Shown here piece after piece: positions 46,264-57,299 of a DNA stretch of 64,000 nt. Source of the stretch: Saccharina japonica (taxonomy: Eukaryota; Sar; Phaeophyceae; Laminariales; Laminariaceae); contig MEHQ01003768.1 of the NCBI GenBank assembly GCA_008828725.1, forward strand, positions 1 through 64,000. The letters are read 5' to 3'. Position 1 is the first letter of the stretch; each line of letters opens with the position of its first letter. Below the pieces are notes generated by a model, which was given only the letters and a program-made list of their open reading frames with translations, was not told the origin of the DNA and made no database searches. Position numbers and translations under genes: made by a program.

Positions 46264-47315
46264 TACCAAGAAGAGCGTGGCAAGAAGCACTGCCCTTGCC
46301 TTGCATTCTTGAAGGATCTTGGGTGTCGTTAGGCATTACTTGTGCACGGGACAACATATATATGGGTCTGACGAACACTACAGCAACACGTAGCGAAAAA
46401 ACAATCGTGCACGCTGGGGTGACAATTATTGTACACCCAGATTGTTATTATATAGGTTTTACTGTGTACTCGTACGAGTGCACCAAAAGAACTGTACTGC
46501 TGCTGCTGTGTGCTCGTAGTGTACCGAGAATCCTGATCCTACGACCGATACGTGGGAGGACGGTTCGCGCTTCACACTCAAGATTTACGGTTCGCGCTTC
46601 GCGCTCTCGGCTCTCGGCGGCTCCGGCGAAGAGCTAATTATATGTATTTCTGCATCTTGTGGGTGGGAGCACGGTGCTGAATGGGATCAGATCCGGGTAC
46701 GAAAACTTTCACCCAGCTGGGTGGACGGATTTGTTTCGCTGCAAGAAATGTTGAAAGTACGAACGACCACACAACAATTATTATAGTCGTCGTAGTGTGG
46801 GTGCTCTCGACCCAACAGTAGTACACAATGAGATACAGATATCTTGTGACCTTAGGGTGTGGGTGTTGTCTTCCCACATTGAACCCGTTCTTTCTACCCA
46901 ACCACATCAGTACACCCAGTGTCTGTCCTGATTCCTAATCCAAGAGAGATACAAATTATGTGATCACATACTGCTGTGAAACAGAGAAAAACCAAAACAA
47001 AATAAACGCAAATTATTGGGTAAAGCAAGTGAGATGCTAACGTACCGGGTACGAGAACACAACGACACGAGCCGAACCGAAAAATAAGAACAAAAACACA
47101 AATAAAAAACGAATGATGAAATGCAACATAATACAAATGACGCAGGGAGACAGAAGCGCCCCTACAACAGTAAAAGGAAAGCACACGTACCCAAGAGGAA
47201 CAGATATATAACTGAGATGCACGGACGGAGCAACACGAAGAAGAGGAAGGCACCGGCATAGGGCGGTAACAAAAGGAGAAACAAGGCAAAAAGCAAGAAA
47301 GAATACACTACACTA

Positions 47316-47479
47316 CCGGCCCACTAATAAGAAAGTGCCCCACAAGAAACTCACCCTAAACATTACGGGGAAATAAGAAAGTCGACAGCTATCATACTGA
47401 AGTATGTGTGCGACACACCCCTTTCTCAAATAAGAACGTCAGCCTAACCCCGATTTCTGCTTTCTTATGAGCGGGCCGG
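47316..47479. mobile_element. MITE with CCGGCCC ends and TA target site (164 bp)
   Basis: CCGGCCCACTAATAAGAAAG at the left matches CCGGCCCGCTCATAAGAAAG on the opposite strand at the right. TA flanks both ends (47,314-47,315 and 47,480-47,481). The interior is non-coding. Short size and TA target again suggest the Tc1/mariner group. Confidence 0.7.
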
Positions 47480-48058
47480 TACTACTGTACTATTAATAGA
47501 AGAGAGGAAAAGAGAAAAATCGTCCTCAAGGCGATGATAATAACAAGTTCCCGTCTCTGCTACAAAACCGATACGGGGACCATGTCACACCTTCTGCCAT
47601 CTCCTTCCTAGTCTCATCCTCCCCGAGTGGTGTCAGGAGCCGGTGCTACCTCTGTCGCGCCCCCCCCAGTGAACAAATAAACAAGAAACAAACAAACAAA
47701 TTGAAACAAATAATATAATGAAGGGCTACGATGATAGTCGAACCGATACCTTGCCGCACGATCTACCATTACGGTTCTGCATTCATTCGTCGACAGCTGT
47801 ATCAGTACAGCCGCCCCTCCCCCCCTCTCCTTGTGTCGCCTCTCTCTAGGCGTCTTCAGCTGCATGCCGTAGCCGGCTCCTCTCGGCTTCGGCCCTGTGC
47901 CACCTCGCCATGAAATGGCCCGCCGCCTCAACGACCCCCCGATACCTCACCCCACTCTTCTTAGCCGCCCTCTGCAATGAGTAACGTCTCTGCTCCGAAC
48001 AGTAAAGGGGAGCTTTCTGTGGAGCCCTTTGTTGCTCGAAAAACCCTGATGTCATCTG

Positions 48059-48485
48059 CTAGACATTGGGCCCTGGGTTATTTTCTAGTCGGCCAGGTCC
48101 CGGGTTCGTCCGGGTCAGCCGCTCATTGGTCGTGCGCTGTACGGCCTCCGCAAAGAGGAGGCGTCGTTTGCGGATGGTTGTCTCAACGCTCACGCATTGT
48201 GCCTTCTTGAGAGCCTTGGCTGACGACATGATGAGATGGTCGATGCGTTGTCGGCGCTGGAAACCAATGATACGTAAGAGGAAGTTGTGGTTTGCCGTTC
48301 GGAGCTCAGCGAAGTGCTCCTGGCCAAGGGGCCACGTCACACACCAGTACTACAGCAGTGTCTCCATCACCTCGGCCTTTAGCATGCGCACCTTTAGAGT
48401 GAACGGGGCATCCGCCATATCGTACAGCTCCCGCTTGAACCGATCAGCACCTCCAACACTCTCATTAACAACAATCTTCTTTTAC
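48059..48485 (-). pseudogene. Reverse-transcriptase C-terminal fragment of a non-LTR retrotransposon
   Basis: On the minus strand the frame reads a segment with DAPFTLKVRMLKAEVMETLL, then CVTWPLG, LRTANHNFLLRIIGFQRR and VETTIRKRRLLFAEAVQRT. This order (YGCETWTL-like turn, LR-H-LRIIG, then the ET-RRRLF motif) is typical of the region after the polymerase domain in LINE-type elements. A TAG at 48,352-48,350 interrupts it, and homology ends before the usual C-terminus. The catalytic core is absent. It is a dead 5'- and 3'-truncated copy inside the right-only block. Confidence 0.75.
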
Positions 48486-48490
48486 GATAG

Positions 48491-48660
48491 AGTGAGACTG
48501 GAAACAAGCAACGCGGATGATACTCATTCGATTGTGATACTACTACTGTAACACATTGGACAAAACTTGCTCGATAATAACGGCCCTTTCTCAAAACCTT
48601 ATTTTTTAGTAAGACCGGAGACTAGCAACGCGAATGTTACTCATTCGATTGCGATACTAA
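48491..48660. repeat. Direct duplication, 117 bp apart
   Basis: The 52 bp segment at 48,491-48,542 (AAGCAACGCGGATGATACTC and ATTCGATTG words) is repeated with several changes at 48,608-48,659. Confidence 0.75.
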
Positions 48661-48697
48661 CACAATTTTTATTAGTTCTCTTTATTTCAAAACGTAT

Positions 48698-48880
48698 TTG
48701 TTGTTTCATATAGTTGTCTATCGATCGCGGTCGGTCGGTTTTGTGGAGATAGCGCTAACATCCGAACTGAGATCCGAGAAAACTCACGGTGGGAAGGGCT
48801 CGTCCATTGCCGGCAGGAACGTGACTGCTTTGAAATCAGATATCAGTATGAAAGGACGGGACACAACCGCAAAATGTTGA
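48698..48880 (+). pseudogene. Coding-like C-terminal fragment, copy 1
   Basis: The frame ends in a segment with GGKGSSIAGRNVTALK and MKGRDTTAKC before TGA. A second copy at 49,265-49,433 ends the same way (GSTIIGRKVTAFK, MKGRDATARR, TGA), which suggests a real protein C-terminus in the ancestral sequence. The family is not recognised; it is probably transposon-derived. Confidence 0.35.
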
Positions 48881-49264
48881 TAAACAATATTACAACGGGA
48901 TCCAATTGCTCACACTAAATTACTACCCGACTTTCAAACATTCAGCTTAATTTACTAAACTTCATAACCATTGGGTTGTGCTTACTATCCCCGCGCTCTG
49001 AAAGTTCGTGCTTTCTTTACCGGAATAGGCATACTACGTTAGAACACGGGCACAATCCACTCATCTTGTTTTTATGACTACCATTTAGTGTAAGAGCCAT
49101 CGTAGCATGTGTCTCCTCCCGCCTTAATCGTTTCGATTACTATGACTTTCGACTTATATTTTGGCTGTGAATCACCGAAATAAACGAGGTTGAAAAAGGA
49201 GCTCAGTAACGTACATGCTTCGGGTTGGTTTAATTTCTTGCGGCAGTCCCGAAATGTTGTGTTT

Positions 49265-49433
49265 TATCAGATGATGGCCTAACGATTTTGCTTGGTCGGT
49301 TTTGTCGGGGTAGCGCCGTGTTCCGAACTTCGACCAGAGCAACAAAAAAGGTGAGAAGGGCTCGACCATTATCGGTAGAAAAGTCACTGCTTTTAAAAAA
49401 ACACATTACATGAAGGGACGTGATGCAACAGCA
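49265..49433 (+). pseudogene. Coding-like C-terminal fragment, copy 2
   Basis: Direct repeat of 48,713-48,880. It carries a one-base shift near 49,350 relative to copy 1, so it is broken. Confidence 0.35.
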
Positions 49434-51299
49434 AGGCGTTGATGAAAAACATACCATAATCTGTCGGGGTTCTCACCTCTCATACCCAGTTATCAATGTA
49501 CCAGGTAAATATGTGCAATGTCAACCGGCGGACCACAGTAGTAGCCGAAAGAAGAGCGGAGGCAAAACCATCCATGACCAAACACCGCAGGGAATAACGG
49601 CCACGCTCCTACCCTAAAAAACCGTGGGTAACTCGCTGGAGCACGCCCCCGGCCGCAGGAGGCAATACACTGCACTAGCACGAGCCGCTGGTTCCATCAT
49701 ACCCTAGGCGATAAGTGGACAACTGGAGAGTTGGACGCCTTTAGTGGTAACGAAACCAGTCGGCACGGGTTACATGTATAAAACGGCATCGGGGCATCAG
49801 ATAATGCGACCCAAAGCCACGACTAGGCTACAGTTCCGATAGGGTAACCCTTACCCCTTATCTCCAGCAGTGTGTCGTTTGATGCCGAATACACAACGGG
49901 CCCTTGATCGATCATTATATACCTGGCAAGTTGCGTTCGGAGCTTGAACTGCAAACCTCTGCAGTTATGCACGAGACACTCGGCGGTGTTTTAACACCAA
50001 TGCCGGTCATATTCCGTTCCTAGGTCGCAAACATGTTGCAGGCATTTATGATGCGACTAATAAGAACTACCGCATCGTATACGAGTCCACCATATCTACC
50101 ATTGAGCTTTCCCCGAATGATCTATTTGTGACGCAATCTCACCTCTTAGTCTTGAACCATCGATTACTCTTGTCCAATATACTGAACCATATTCAAGTGG
50201 AACATATGATCTTTTCGTCGCCGATAGCAGGCTGTCAAAGAAGAGCACCTGAGCTCACGGTAAACCACAGCGGGGGGTACCTCTTTTAACACCACACGGA
50301 GATTATTTCATATCAAACCACTCGAGTGGCGTGGTGGCCCTCGGCTATGGCGCCGCTATCTTTGTGTGTTATGTACTGTAATAACCTATATACTCATCCC
50401 ACGGTGATATAGCTAGGGGTTGCACTTTGTTATCCTTGTGAGGCGATAGTTTGTGGCCGCTTGAGCTCCTTAAGGGGGTAACTACTGTTTACATCCCAAG
50501 ATTGCCAGTGTTCTCGTATATCTGTTCTAGGACAATCAAGTTCACTCCAACCGTTCGTCGAGTTACACGAACAAACGGTTTCGACGCCACAAATATATTG
50601 GTGATAGACAAAGGTCCTCCTGCGAGGCGCTCATAGTATATGACGCCAGCCCTAACATGACGTTGGTCATTTATTACTAAGAGCATTCCTGTTGTCTACA
50701 GATGAGTACGGTTTAATCGTGGAGATCCACGAGATGTGTTGTGTTTTCAAATCTGTGATCGAAGTCAACATTTATGGGCGGTCATAAAACCTTCTGCTTT
50801 TCACTTATTTCCGCACGATAATTTGGACGCGCTCTGCGACAGACGTTCGACCTACTTCGTGTTCAACGATTGTAGTGAAAACAACAAATATGTGGTTCGA
50901 CGCTTATATATTTTTCGAAGTTGTTTTCGTTGAACCAGGAATGAGATATGTCTACTGCACCGTGTGATTCACAGGTAATCGCTCTTCACGTCTGCCCCCC
51001 CTCCCCCCCCGCAGTCCGCATGATGTCCTTTATCGTCAGACTAAAACAATGATCCGTCTTACTCCTTCCGCAATAAACCAGCGCCACGTGCTTGTCAGAT
51101 AGGGTAGATGATGACCCCTGGTGTAGCGCTTTGCAGTTCGAGTATGATGACGCGTTTGGCCAGCATTGGTATGTCTGCCGTTAAAGTCGAACGTTTGCGC
51201 CTCCTTCATGAGCCATCAATGCTAGACGAGTTTCAAAATCAAGTATCCACGATAAACGTGCCACGTTCATGTTTTATCGAGTTGGCCTGTATTTTGAGT

Positions 51300-52888
51300 G
51301 CACGGGCATAAAATTCCGTACAAAATACAAACGACGCACCCATACCCCATCATAAACCTTGGGGCGAAAACACAACAGCTATACTTAGGGGCATTGTTGG
51401 CCTGGGCCATAATACTCGATTTCGTCAACAATGCACCTACGACATGCAACTATTTTACACGGGCAAAGTGTGTAAGACTGTCGCGTTATTGCACACGGAA
51501 GTTGTTTGTTAAGAACGATCTAACCGTTCAATAATATCAGTCTACAGCAGTATAGAGCGGTCAGGTTCTTCAATTGACGTGTCCAGCCACCCGCCGCGTA
51601 GGGCACGGTGTTGTCTGTCAGGAAATATTGTCAGCCTGGAAAAGTGACCGTCGCAGGACGGGGTACGTTGGATGCACACCACAATCTGTACCATAGCCGA
51701 ACCTCCTCCACAAGCAGAACACTAACCAAAATCAGCCCTCATGTTCATTTACGTGCACCGTTTGCAGGCTGTGCGGTCGCGGGACGAAGTGGGAGGTGGT
51801 TACCACCCGGTTCTAACAGACGCTGCCGCGGTGTATGCAAGAATGCCCACACCGAGCTAAACTTGGCGTGGATGCCAAACCCCAGTTCTTACGGTCGGAC
51901 CATTCGTTGGACATGGTCGACCCTGTGGGTATTGACCTGGCGGGGTAAAAGCGCTGGTTAACGAGATGGTGATATCTCGTCCGCTCAAAACCGGGCATAA
52001 ATTAGCACCTGAGTCTGTTTGTCCTTTATTAATTAGTTTATCAGCCACAACAACTGCCAGCATGATAACATTCCGCATGACGTGGCGTGTATGCAGCTAT
52101 AATAGGATAAACTACACCTACGGAGTGTAGCATGTCTCGCCGTTTCAATAATGTTGCACGTCAACTTCATCAACAAATGAATTGTTGCTGTTGGAAGATT
52201 TAGCTGCATTGGGAATTAAGCGCCCGCGAGATACATTCACGACACGAATAATATCATACGGTACACCGTAATGATGTTAGCGTTGACAACACAGTGAAGC
52301 TACCGGATTTAAATACTTTATTATCGCTAGAGCATAACGTAGTTGCCACCTGTCACGGGTTTTGACCTGCACGACAGACTTGAGGGCATTATCGTTAGCG
52401 TAATGTACCATAGCCACTGCCCTGTTCTATTTCATATTTGTGACTTGCAGACGACGGAAATAGCCGTAACAACACACTACCTTTAGGTTTAGCTACATGC
52501 TGAGCACAGTTTGGACAACAATGGGTTATGAAACATGTAGAACCGCGAATGGCTAGCTCGTGCCCCTTTGAAACTGAGAACCCCCACTGTCACACAAACG
52601 GGCATGAAGCAGGGCCGCCCGAATGAGCATCAGTCCCGACTTTGCTGCCCTTACAGCAGTCTGACTAGTACCGCCTCACCCCTGAGAACCGTCGTCGAGA
52701 TCTCACCAGAAATACCACCAGCCCACATACGAAGACATGTACGTTTTGCGAAAACATGAAACAATTATTTATATACCCGGTACGACTATGTTACAGCTAT
52801 ACCATGAACGTTGGATATACGCGCTCAACGCCAAATATTATTTGAAGAATTATAAGTGCAATCATGTTGCGTACCATCCAAACAGCTT
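51300..52888. other. 3' flank of the right outer EsV-1-7 gene, no gene seen
   Basis: Mirrors 17,880-16,000 in the left arm, with matches such as GACAAACAGACTCAGGTGC at 52,000-52,025 (minus strand). No frame is conserved. Confidence 0.5.
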
Positions 52889-54133
52889 TCAAAACATACA
52901 CTCAGTCTTAACCGAGAATCGAGGGGGGCTTACGGCACAGTCCGACAAGCTACGACGAGGTCTCTTGCTGGCAGTTGTCTGTACAGTGCAGATAAGACCG
53001 TCCTGGGAGGGGCCATGCTGTGGGCAGTGGGTAGGTTGTTTCCCATTGAGACCCCACCGCGACTTTCGGCGACAACCTGCTACTTGGCATCGGCCCTCGA
53101 AACAAACCACGTGACCGGTCGATATATCGCTTTTATGGTGGGGGCACACTGTGGGCCTACCGTGAGTCAGTTCGCCCCAACTAGGCGCCTTGGTGCAGAA
53201 GTCATGTGAGCAACGTCGATTACGAACATCCACCATGCCGCTATCAGCATGTCGTTTGCAGTAGGTCGGCGTCTTGCTGCCCTCGACGTTGAAACACGGC
53301 TGCGTCATGCAGGTGCCATATAAGCAGCGCCTGGTGCACACGTCCACCATACCGTCCTCCGCATGTTGCTTACAGTACGCCGCCATCTTGCTACCCTCCA
53401 CATTGAAATTCGGTTGCTTCATGCAACTCGAATATGAGCAATGTCGGTTACGCACGTTCACCATGCCGTCCTCCGCATGTAGCGCACAGTAAACCGCCGT
53501 TGTGCGTCCCTCGACATTGAAACTAGGCTTCTTGATGCAGGTTTCATGTCGGCAACGCTTGCTGCAAACGTCCACCATGCCGCCCTCCGCATGTTGCTTG
53601 CAGTAAACCGCCGTTTTGCTGCCCTCGACATTGAAACTCGGATGCTTCATGCAGGTGCCATGGAAGCAACGCCTGCTGTAAACGTCCACCATGCCGTCCT
53701 CCGCATGTCGTTTGCAGTAAATAGGCGTATTGCTGCCCTCGACGTTGAAACACGGCTGCGTCATGCAGGTGCCATATAAGCAACGCCTGCTAAAAACGCC
53801 CACCATACCGTCCTTCGCATGTCGCTTACAGAACACCGCCACCTTGCTACCCTCCACATTGAAAGTCGGCTGCTTCATGCAGCTCGGATGTGAGCAACGT
53901 CGGGAACGCACGTTCACCATGCCGTCCTCCGCATGTAGGGCACAGTAAACCGCCGTTGTGCGTCCCTCGACATTGAAACTAGGCTTCTTCATGCAGGTTT
54001 CATGACGGCAACGCTTGCTGCAAACGTCCACCATGCCGTCTTTCTTATGTTGCTTGCAGTAAACCGCCGTCTTGCTGCCCTCGACGTTATAACTCGGATT
54101 CTTCATGCAGGTGCCATGCAAGCAACGTCTCAT
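52889..54133 (-). CDS. EsV-1-7 multi-repeat protein (right outer gene)
   Basis: An open frame of about 414 residues from the ATG at 54,133 (ATGAGACG context as in the left outer gene) to TGA. It has ten EsV-1-7 repeats: eight regular and two Trp-Gly terminal modules. Repeats 1-4 and 5-8 correspond one to one (for example repeats 2 and 6 share EGRTTAVYCALHAEDGMVNV; 4 and 8 share CLYGTCMTQPCFNVEGS), so a four-repeat block of about 456 bp was duplicated in tandem. All signature Cys and His residues are present. The tail has GPSQDG, SKRPRRS and VKTECMF. Its left-arm partner has fourteen repeats and a nonsense codon; this copy is intact. Convergent with the gene at 43,008, though separated by the 6 kb block. 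Role: EsV-1-7 family, probably a metal-binding regulatory protein; unproven. Confidence 0.92.
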   Translation of the reverse strand: MRRCLHGTCMKNPSYNVEGSKTAVYCKQHKKDGMVDVCSKRCRHETCMKKPSFNVEGRTTAVYCALHAEDGMVNVRSRRCSHPSCMKQPTFNVEGSKVAVFCKRHAKDGMVGVFSRRCLYGTCMTQPCFNVEGSNTPIYCKRHAEDGMVDVYSRRCFHGTCMKHPSFNVEGSKTAVYCKQHAEGGMVDVCSKRCRHETCIKKPSFNVEGRTTAVYCALHAEDGMVNVRNRHCSYSSCMKQPNFNVEGSKMAAYCKQHAEDGMVDVCTRRCLYGTCMTQPCFNVEGSKTPTYCKRHADSGMVDVRNRRCSHDFCTKAPSWGELTHGRPTVCPHHKSDISTGHVVCFEGRCQVAGCRRKSRWGLNGKQPTHCPQHGPSQDGLICTVQTTASKRPRRSLSDCAVSPPRFSVKTECMF

Positions 54134-54320
54134 TCTCTCCAAACACTGGGAAGGTGACTGCAGTGAACATAACGACGCACACCAGCGGGGGGGTTACGCA
54201 ACAACGAGTGTTAAGGTTTCGGCTGAGCTGTGCCGGCTACTGTTCGTAAACGTCCCGGCGGAAATGATTATTGAAATGCTTTCGCTTGCAACACGCTGCA
54301 CTACAACGGCCAGACAGTTG
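54134..54320 (-). promoter_or_regulatory. Conserved upstream region of the right outer EsV-1-7 gene
   Basis: Minus-strand blocks TTGTAGTGCAGCGTGTTGC, TTTCCGCCGGGACGT and CAGCTCAGCCGAAACCTTAA match the left outer gene upstream region and, more weakly, the inner genes. A short upstream ATG (ATGTTCACTGCAG) overlaps the start in another frame. Confidence 0.4.
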
Positions 54321-54734
54321 TATTGACCCAATTTAGCGGGAAGCGACATTTCCTGTCACAGACCTGAATCCTGGGACATTTCAATGCCTTTTGCGTGCTC
54401 AGGGCACATCTAGAAACGAATATATGAATTCACTTGCCAGGTCGCAGGGGATAATACCATGATTCTACGACAACCCTGTAGGTCAAAGCGCTCGTGACCC
54501 CACGGCCTGTGTTATGCTTGCGGGTACTAATATACCGGGAATTGGGTGATGAAAACCAAGTATTAATACGCATAGTTGGCCGCTGGATGGCAATGTTCCC
54601 GTAGGACACAATGCACTAACAATAGTAGCAATTGGTACAGGGTACCTTCCGGTTCCATTTAGTTGGGACGAGTAGAGATCACCGCAATCAATGAAAGGGG
54701 TTCCAACAAACGAAGCAAGTTATCCGCAGAGTCA

Positions 54735-55065
54735 TCACATATCTGCGAAAGGAAGTGTAGCTGGAAATACCGTTTGTATTCCGTCCGTGATTTGCATGCA
54801 CGTATCGTGCAAACGCCATCCATTAATCAACATGTTCGTTTCTACTCTTGAGAGTGTGGCGACAATCGCACCTGTCTCATTTGCTGCTTCTACTTTTCCC
54901 CCCGCTGTTTGTTGGTCTACTGTCTCCCCGCCTCCATACTGCCATCGTAGACTGTGGCGCCATATAGTCACCGTTGAATCCATGTACTAAATTTCTGACT
55001 TGCAACATCGCCATAGAATGAGCCGCTTTGACTACTTGGGCTTTTGTTGGTGTCGTGGCACGCAT
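54735..55065 (-). pseudogene. Right-arm partner of the small frame at 13,314-13,589
   Basis: Matches the left copy in two frames with one shift (AAHS, QVRNLVHGFNG in one; LRWQYGGGETVDQQTAGG in the other). If the left copy is a gene, this one is broken. Confidence 0.3.
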
Positions 55066-55284
55066 AAAAGGAAGGAACCCGAAATGCAGTACCTGCGGGA
55101 ACCTACGTTCATGCCCGTACTAGGGGAGAGCTGTATTTCTTTTAAATTAGAGCGCGGTTAAACGTGCATCCCCAACCACATGGTAAATGTGTATTCTACT
55201 CGATTGGCAACACGCAAAAATACGTGCGTCATCAAGTTAAGCCACGCATCGAAAGCGTCCAAAGTTGGCAATGTTCTATAAGGG

Positions 55285-56095
55285 CCTATATTAACGATGA
55301 CAGCAAACAAATCAAACTGCAAAATAAAATCCTATTTGCATGTGATTTCGCAAAAATCACTGGTTTGCGTCCTATGGGGATTAGTGAATTGCTTGTTCAA
55401 ATTATTTCTGAAATCGAAACAAAACGCAGCACGCCTCACAACGCCCAGGTATAAAAATCCAACGACAGTAGACGACAGCGAAGGCATGCATCGGCGCGTG
55501 CGCGATGACGCAAGTATACTCTTGTTTTTTGCCGCCCAGGCTAGGAAGCTATCTCTCGCAGGGTCTCCTGGGTGGGCGTAGGGGTCCCTGAAACGTCACG
55601 GGCGAGACGGGCACGGCGACAGTGCTATCAAAGTCTTGAGCGTATCCTGCTGTTTTTGCGTCGATCATTCTGTTTTTGGTCGGGTTTGCACATCGAGATG
55701 GTTGAAAAGTTAAAATTGGGACGGCCATGATTGGTTTTGAGGCGCCACCGCCGGGGTAGGATGTGCTATGGTATATAGGCGTGGCCGTGGCTGTTGTCCC
55801 GGTGGCCTCGCGTCGTGGTTCGCGTGTTGTCGTCTCGGTCGTGGTCATTGATGCGATCAAGAAATCGCCAGGTTGTAGCGGGGGCGTTTACCCACGGTGG
55901 ACATGCTGTTCCAAGTCGGCCCAACTCCCAAATTTGATTTGAATTCTATGAGAAAGAAGATCCCAGGACGTTCTTGGTATTTTCGTCCAATTCAAGTTGA
56001 TTAGACCTCGATATCCTGATATTTGGTGGTGGTGCGTACGTTAACCAATGAAGAGCGTATTTGGATTGTATATTTTCCAAAATGAATTTTTGTTT
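55285..56095. other. Right-arm-only insertion of about 0.8 kb
   Basis: The left arm near 13,115 is continuous at this place. On the minus strand a 100-residue frame (55,848-55,549) with Thr-rich start and Pro-rich end has some coding character, but nothing identifies it. Clear terminal repeats were not found. Confidence 0.45.
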
Positions 56096-57299
56096 TCTTC
56101 GTTAAAACGGGGCATAAGCCGAACAACACATTGGAAATATACAAATTATGCAGTGTATTTAATGTACTGCTGCAAGACCACCCGTCGCTTGGCACCTACC
56201 TGTCGAAACCGTTGCAGACACTGGTATATGACAACGTATAGCCGGATAAATGTTGTGGTGCCAGAACTAAACCTTAAGCTATTCCATCATTTGTGGAGAT
56301 TATAGTGCTTTCGTAGGCTCAACCTTCTTGTACGGCAACTGTGAGGTTGAAGTCACGTCTTGTTTAGGCAATTCATCACACGTGCTTATCAGTGTCCTGA
56401 ATTACAGAATCTTGCTGGTGCTGAGGATGAAAGTTCGGGATTTGCCGTGATATCGTTATTTATATTGCTATGCAGTCCTTTAAAAGCATGTACACACGGG
56501 AACACAGTACACGCTTTTCCGTTTTTCAAAGTAACGCGTTTTGCACGAGGGTCAGGTTTTGAACCTCTTAATGGTCACTGCGTCACCATGTTAATGCCGA
56601 TAAATTCCTGGTAGACGTTGTCTGTAGCGTGTGGATAGGTGTTTACTTATTGTCTAGCTATCGGTAGATTAATTTGTCTATCGAATTCCAAACTAAGATG
56701 AAACATCGCACGCTCCTCTTCCTGAACTCAGCGATCACATTCGGCCACACACAGGCGGGCTTTCGACTACCTGGAAAAGGCTGTCGCTGTTATCGTCCAA
56801 CATATCAAACTCATATAGTTTATGACGGCGGCCTGGTCATCTCTGAAACTCGTGGACCCACCCTGACGGAAAACTTTCCGATGCCGCTTATGTAATATGC
56901 AAACAACTTTGTGGTAAAGAAGTAAAACTAAAGAAATAATATCGACTGGGGCGGTGGATGGATGATTGTGTGCCGTCGGCAGCCCGCGTACTAGGTAATG
57001 AAACTGAATACCACGCCGAAACCGCACATACACCGACACAACACTCTCATACAATGGCGGTTTGCCAGCGCGAGCCAACCAAATCAATCTGCCCAAAACA
57101 CCCATCAACCCATCATTTTTGTTTTACGTATCCAACCGCCAACGCTATCGACAAAACAAATTCGACATGACACACACATGTATGTACCCCCTCGTTTTCT
57201 GTGAGGTTCAAAGCTGTCGGGCACAAATACCGTAGGCTCAAACTGCTTGACCAGGCACGTAGTTCGGTAGTCGGTATCGTCAAACAAAAATGCAGCATG

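Larger units (their letters stand above)
45180..51300. other. Right-arm-only block of about 6 kb, transposon-rich
   Basis: The left arm jumps from 18,060 to 17,890 at the matching place, with about 170 bp of unrelated sequence instead. The block contains minisatellites, two MITEs, a reverse-transcriptase fragment and duplicated coding-like pieces. I see no single element that spans it; 49,460-51,000 contains nothing I can identify. Confidence 0.6.

Noticed and set aside
13000..55000. Integrated phaeovirus genome, because EsV-1-7 was named from a brown-algal virus
   Set aside because: No viral replication, capsid or packaging genes are visible, and the family is abundant in host genomes.
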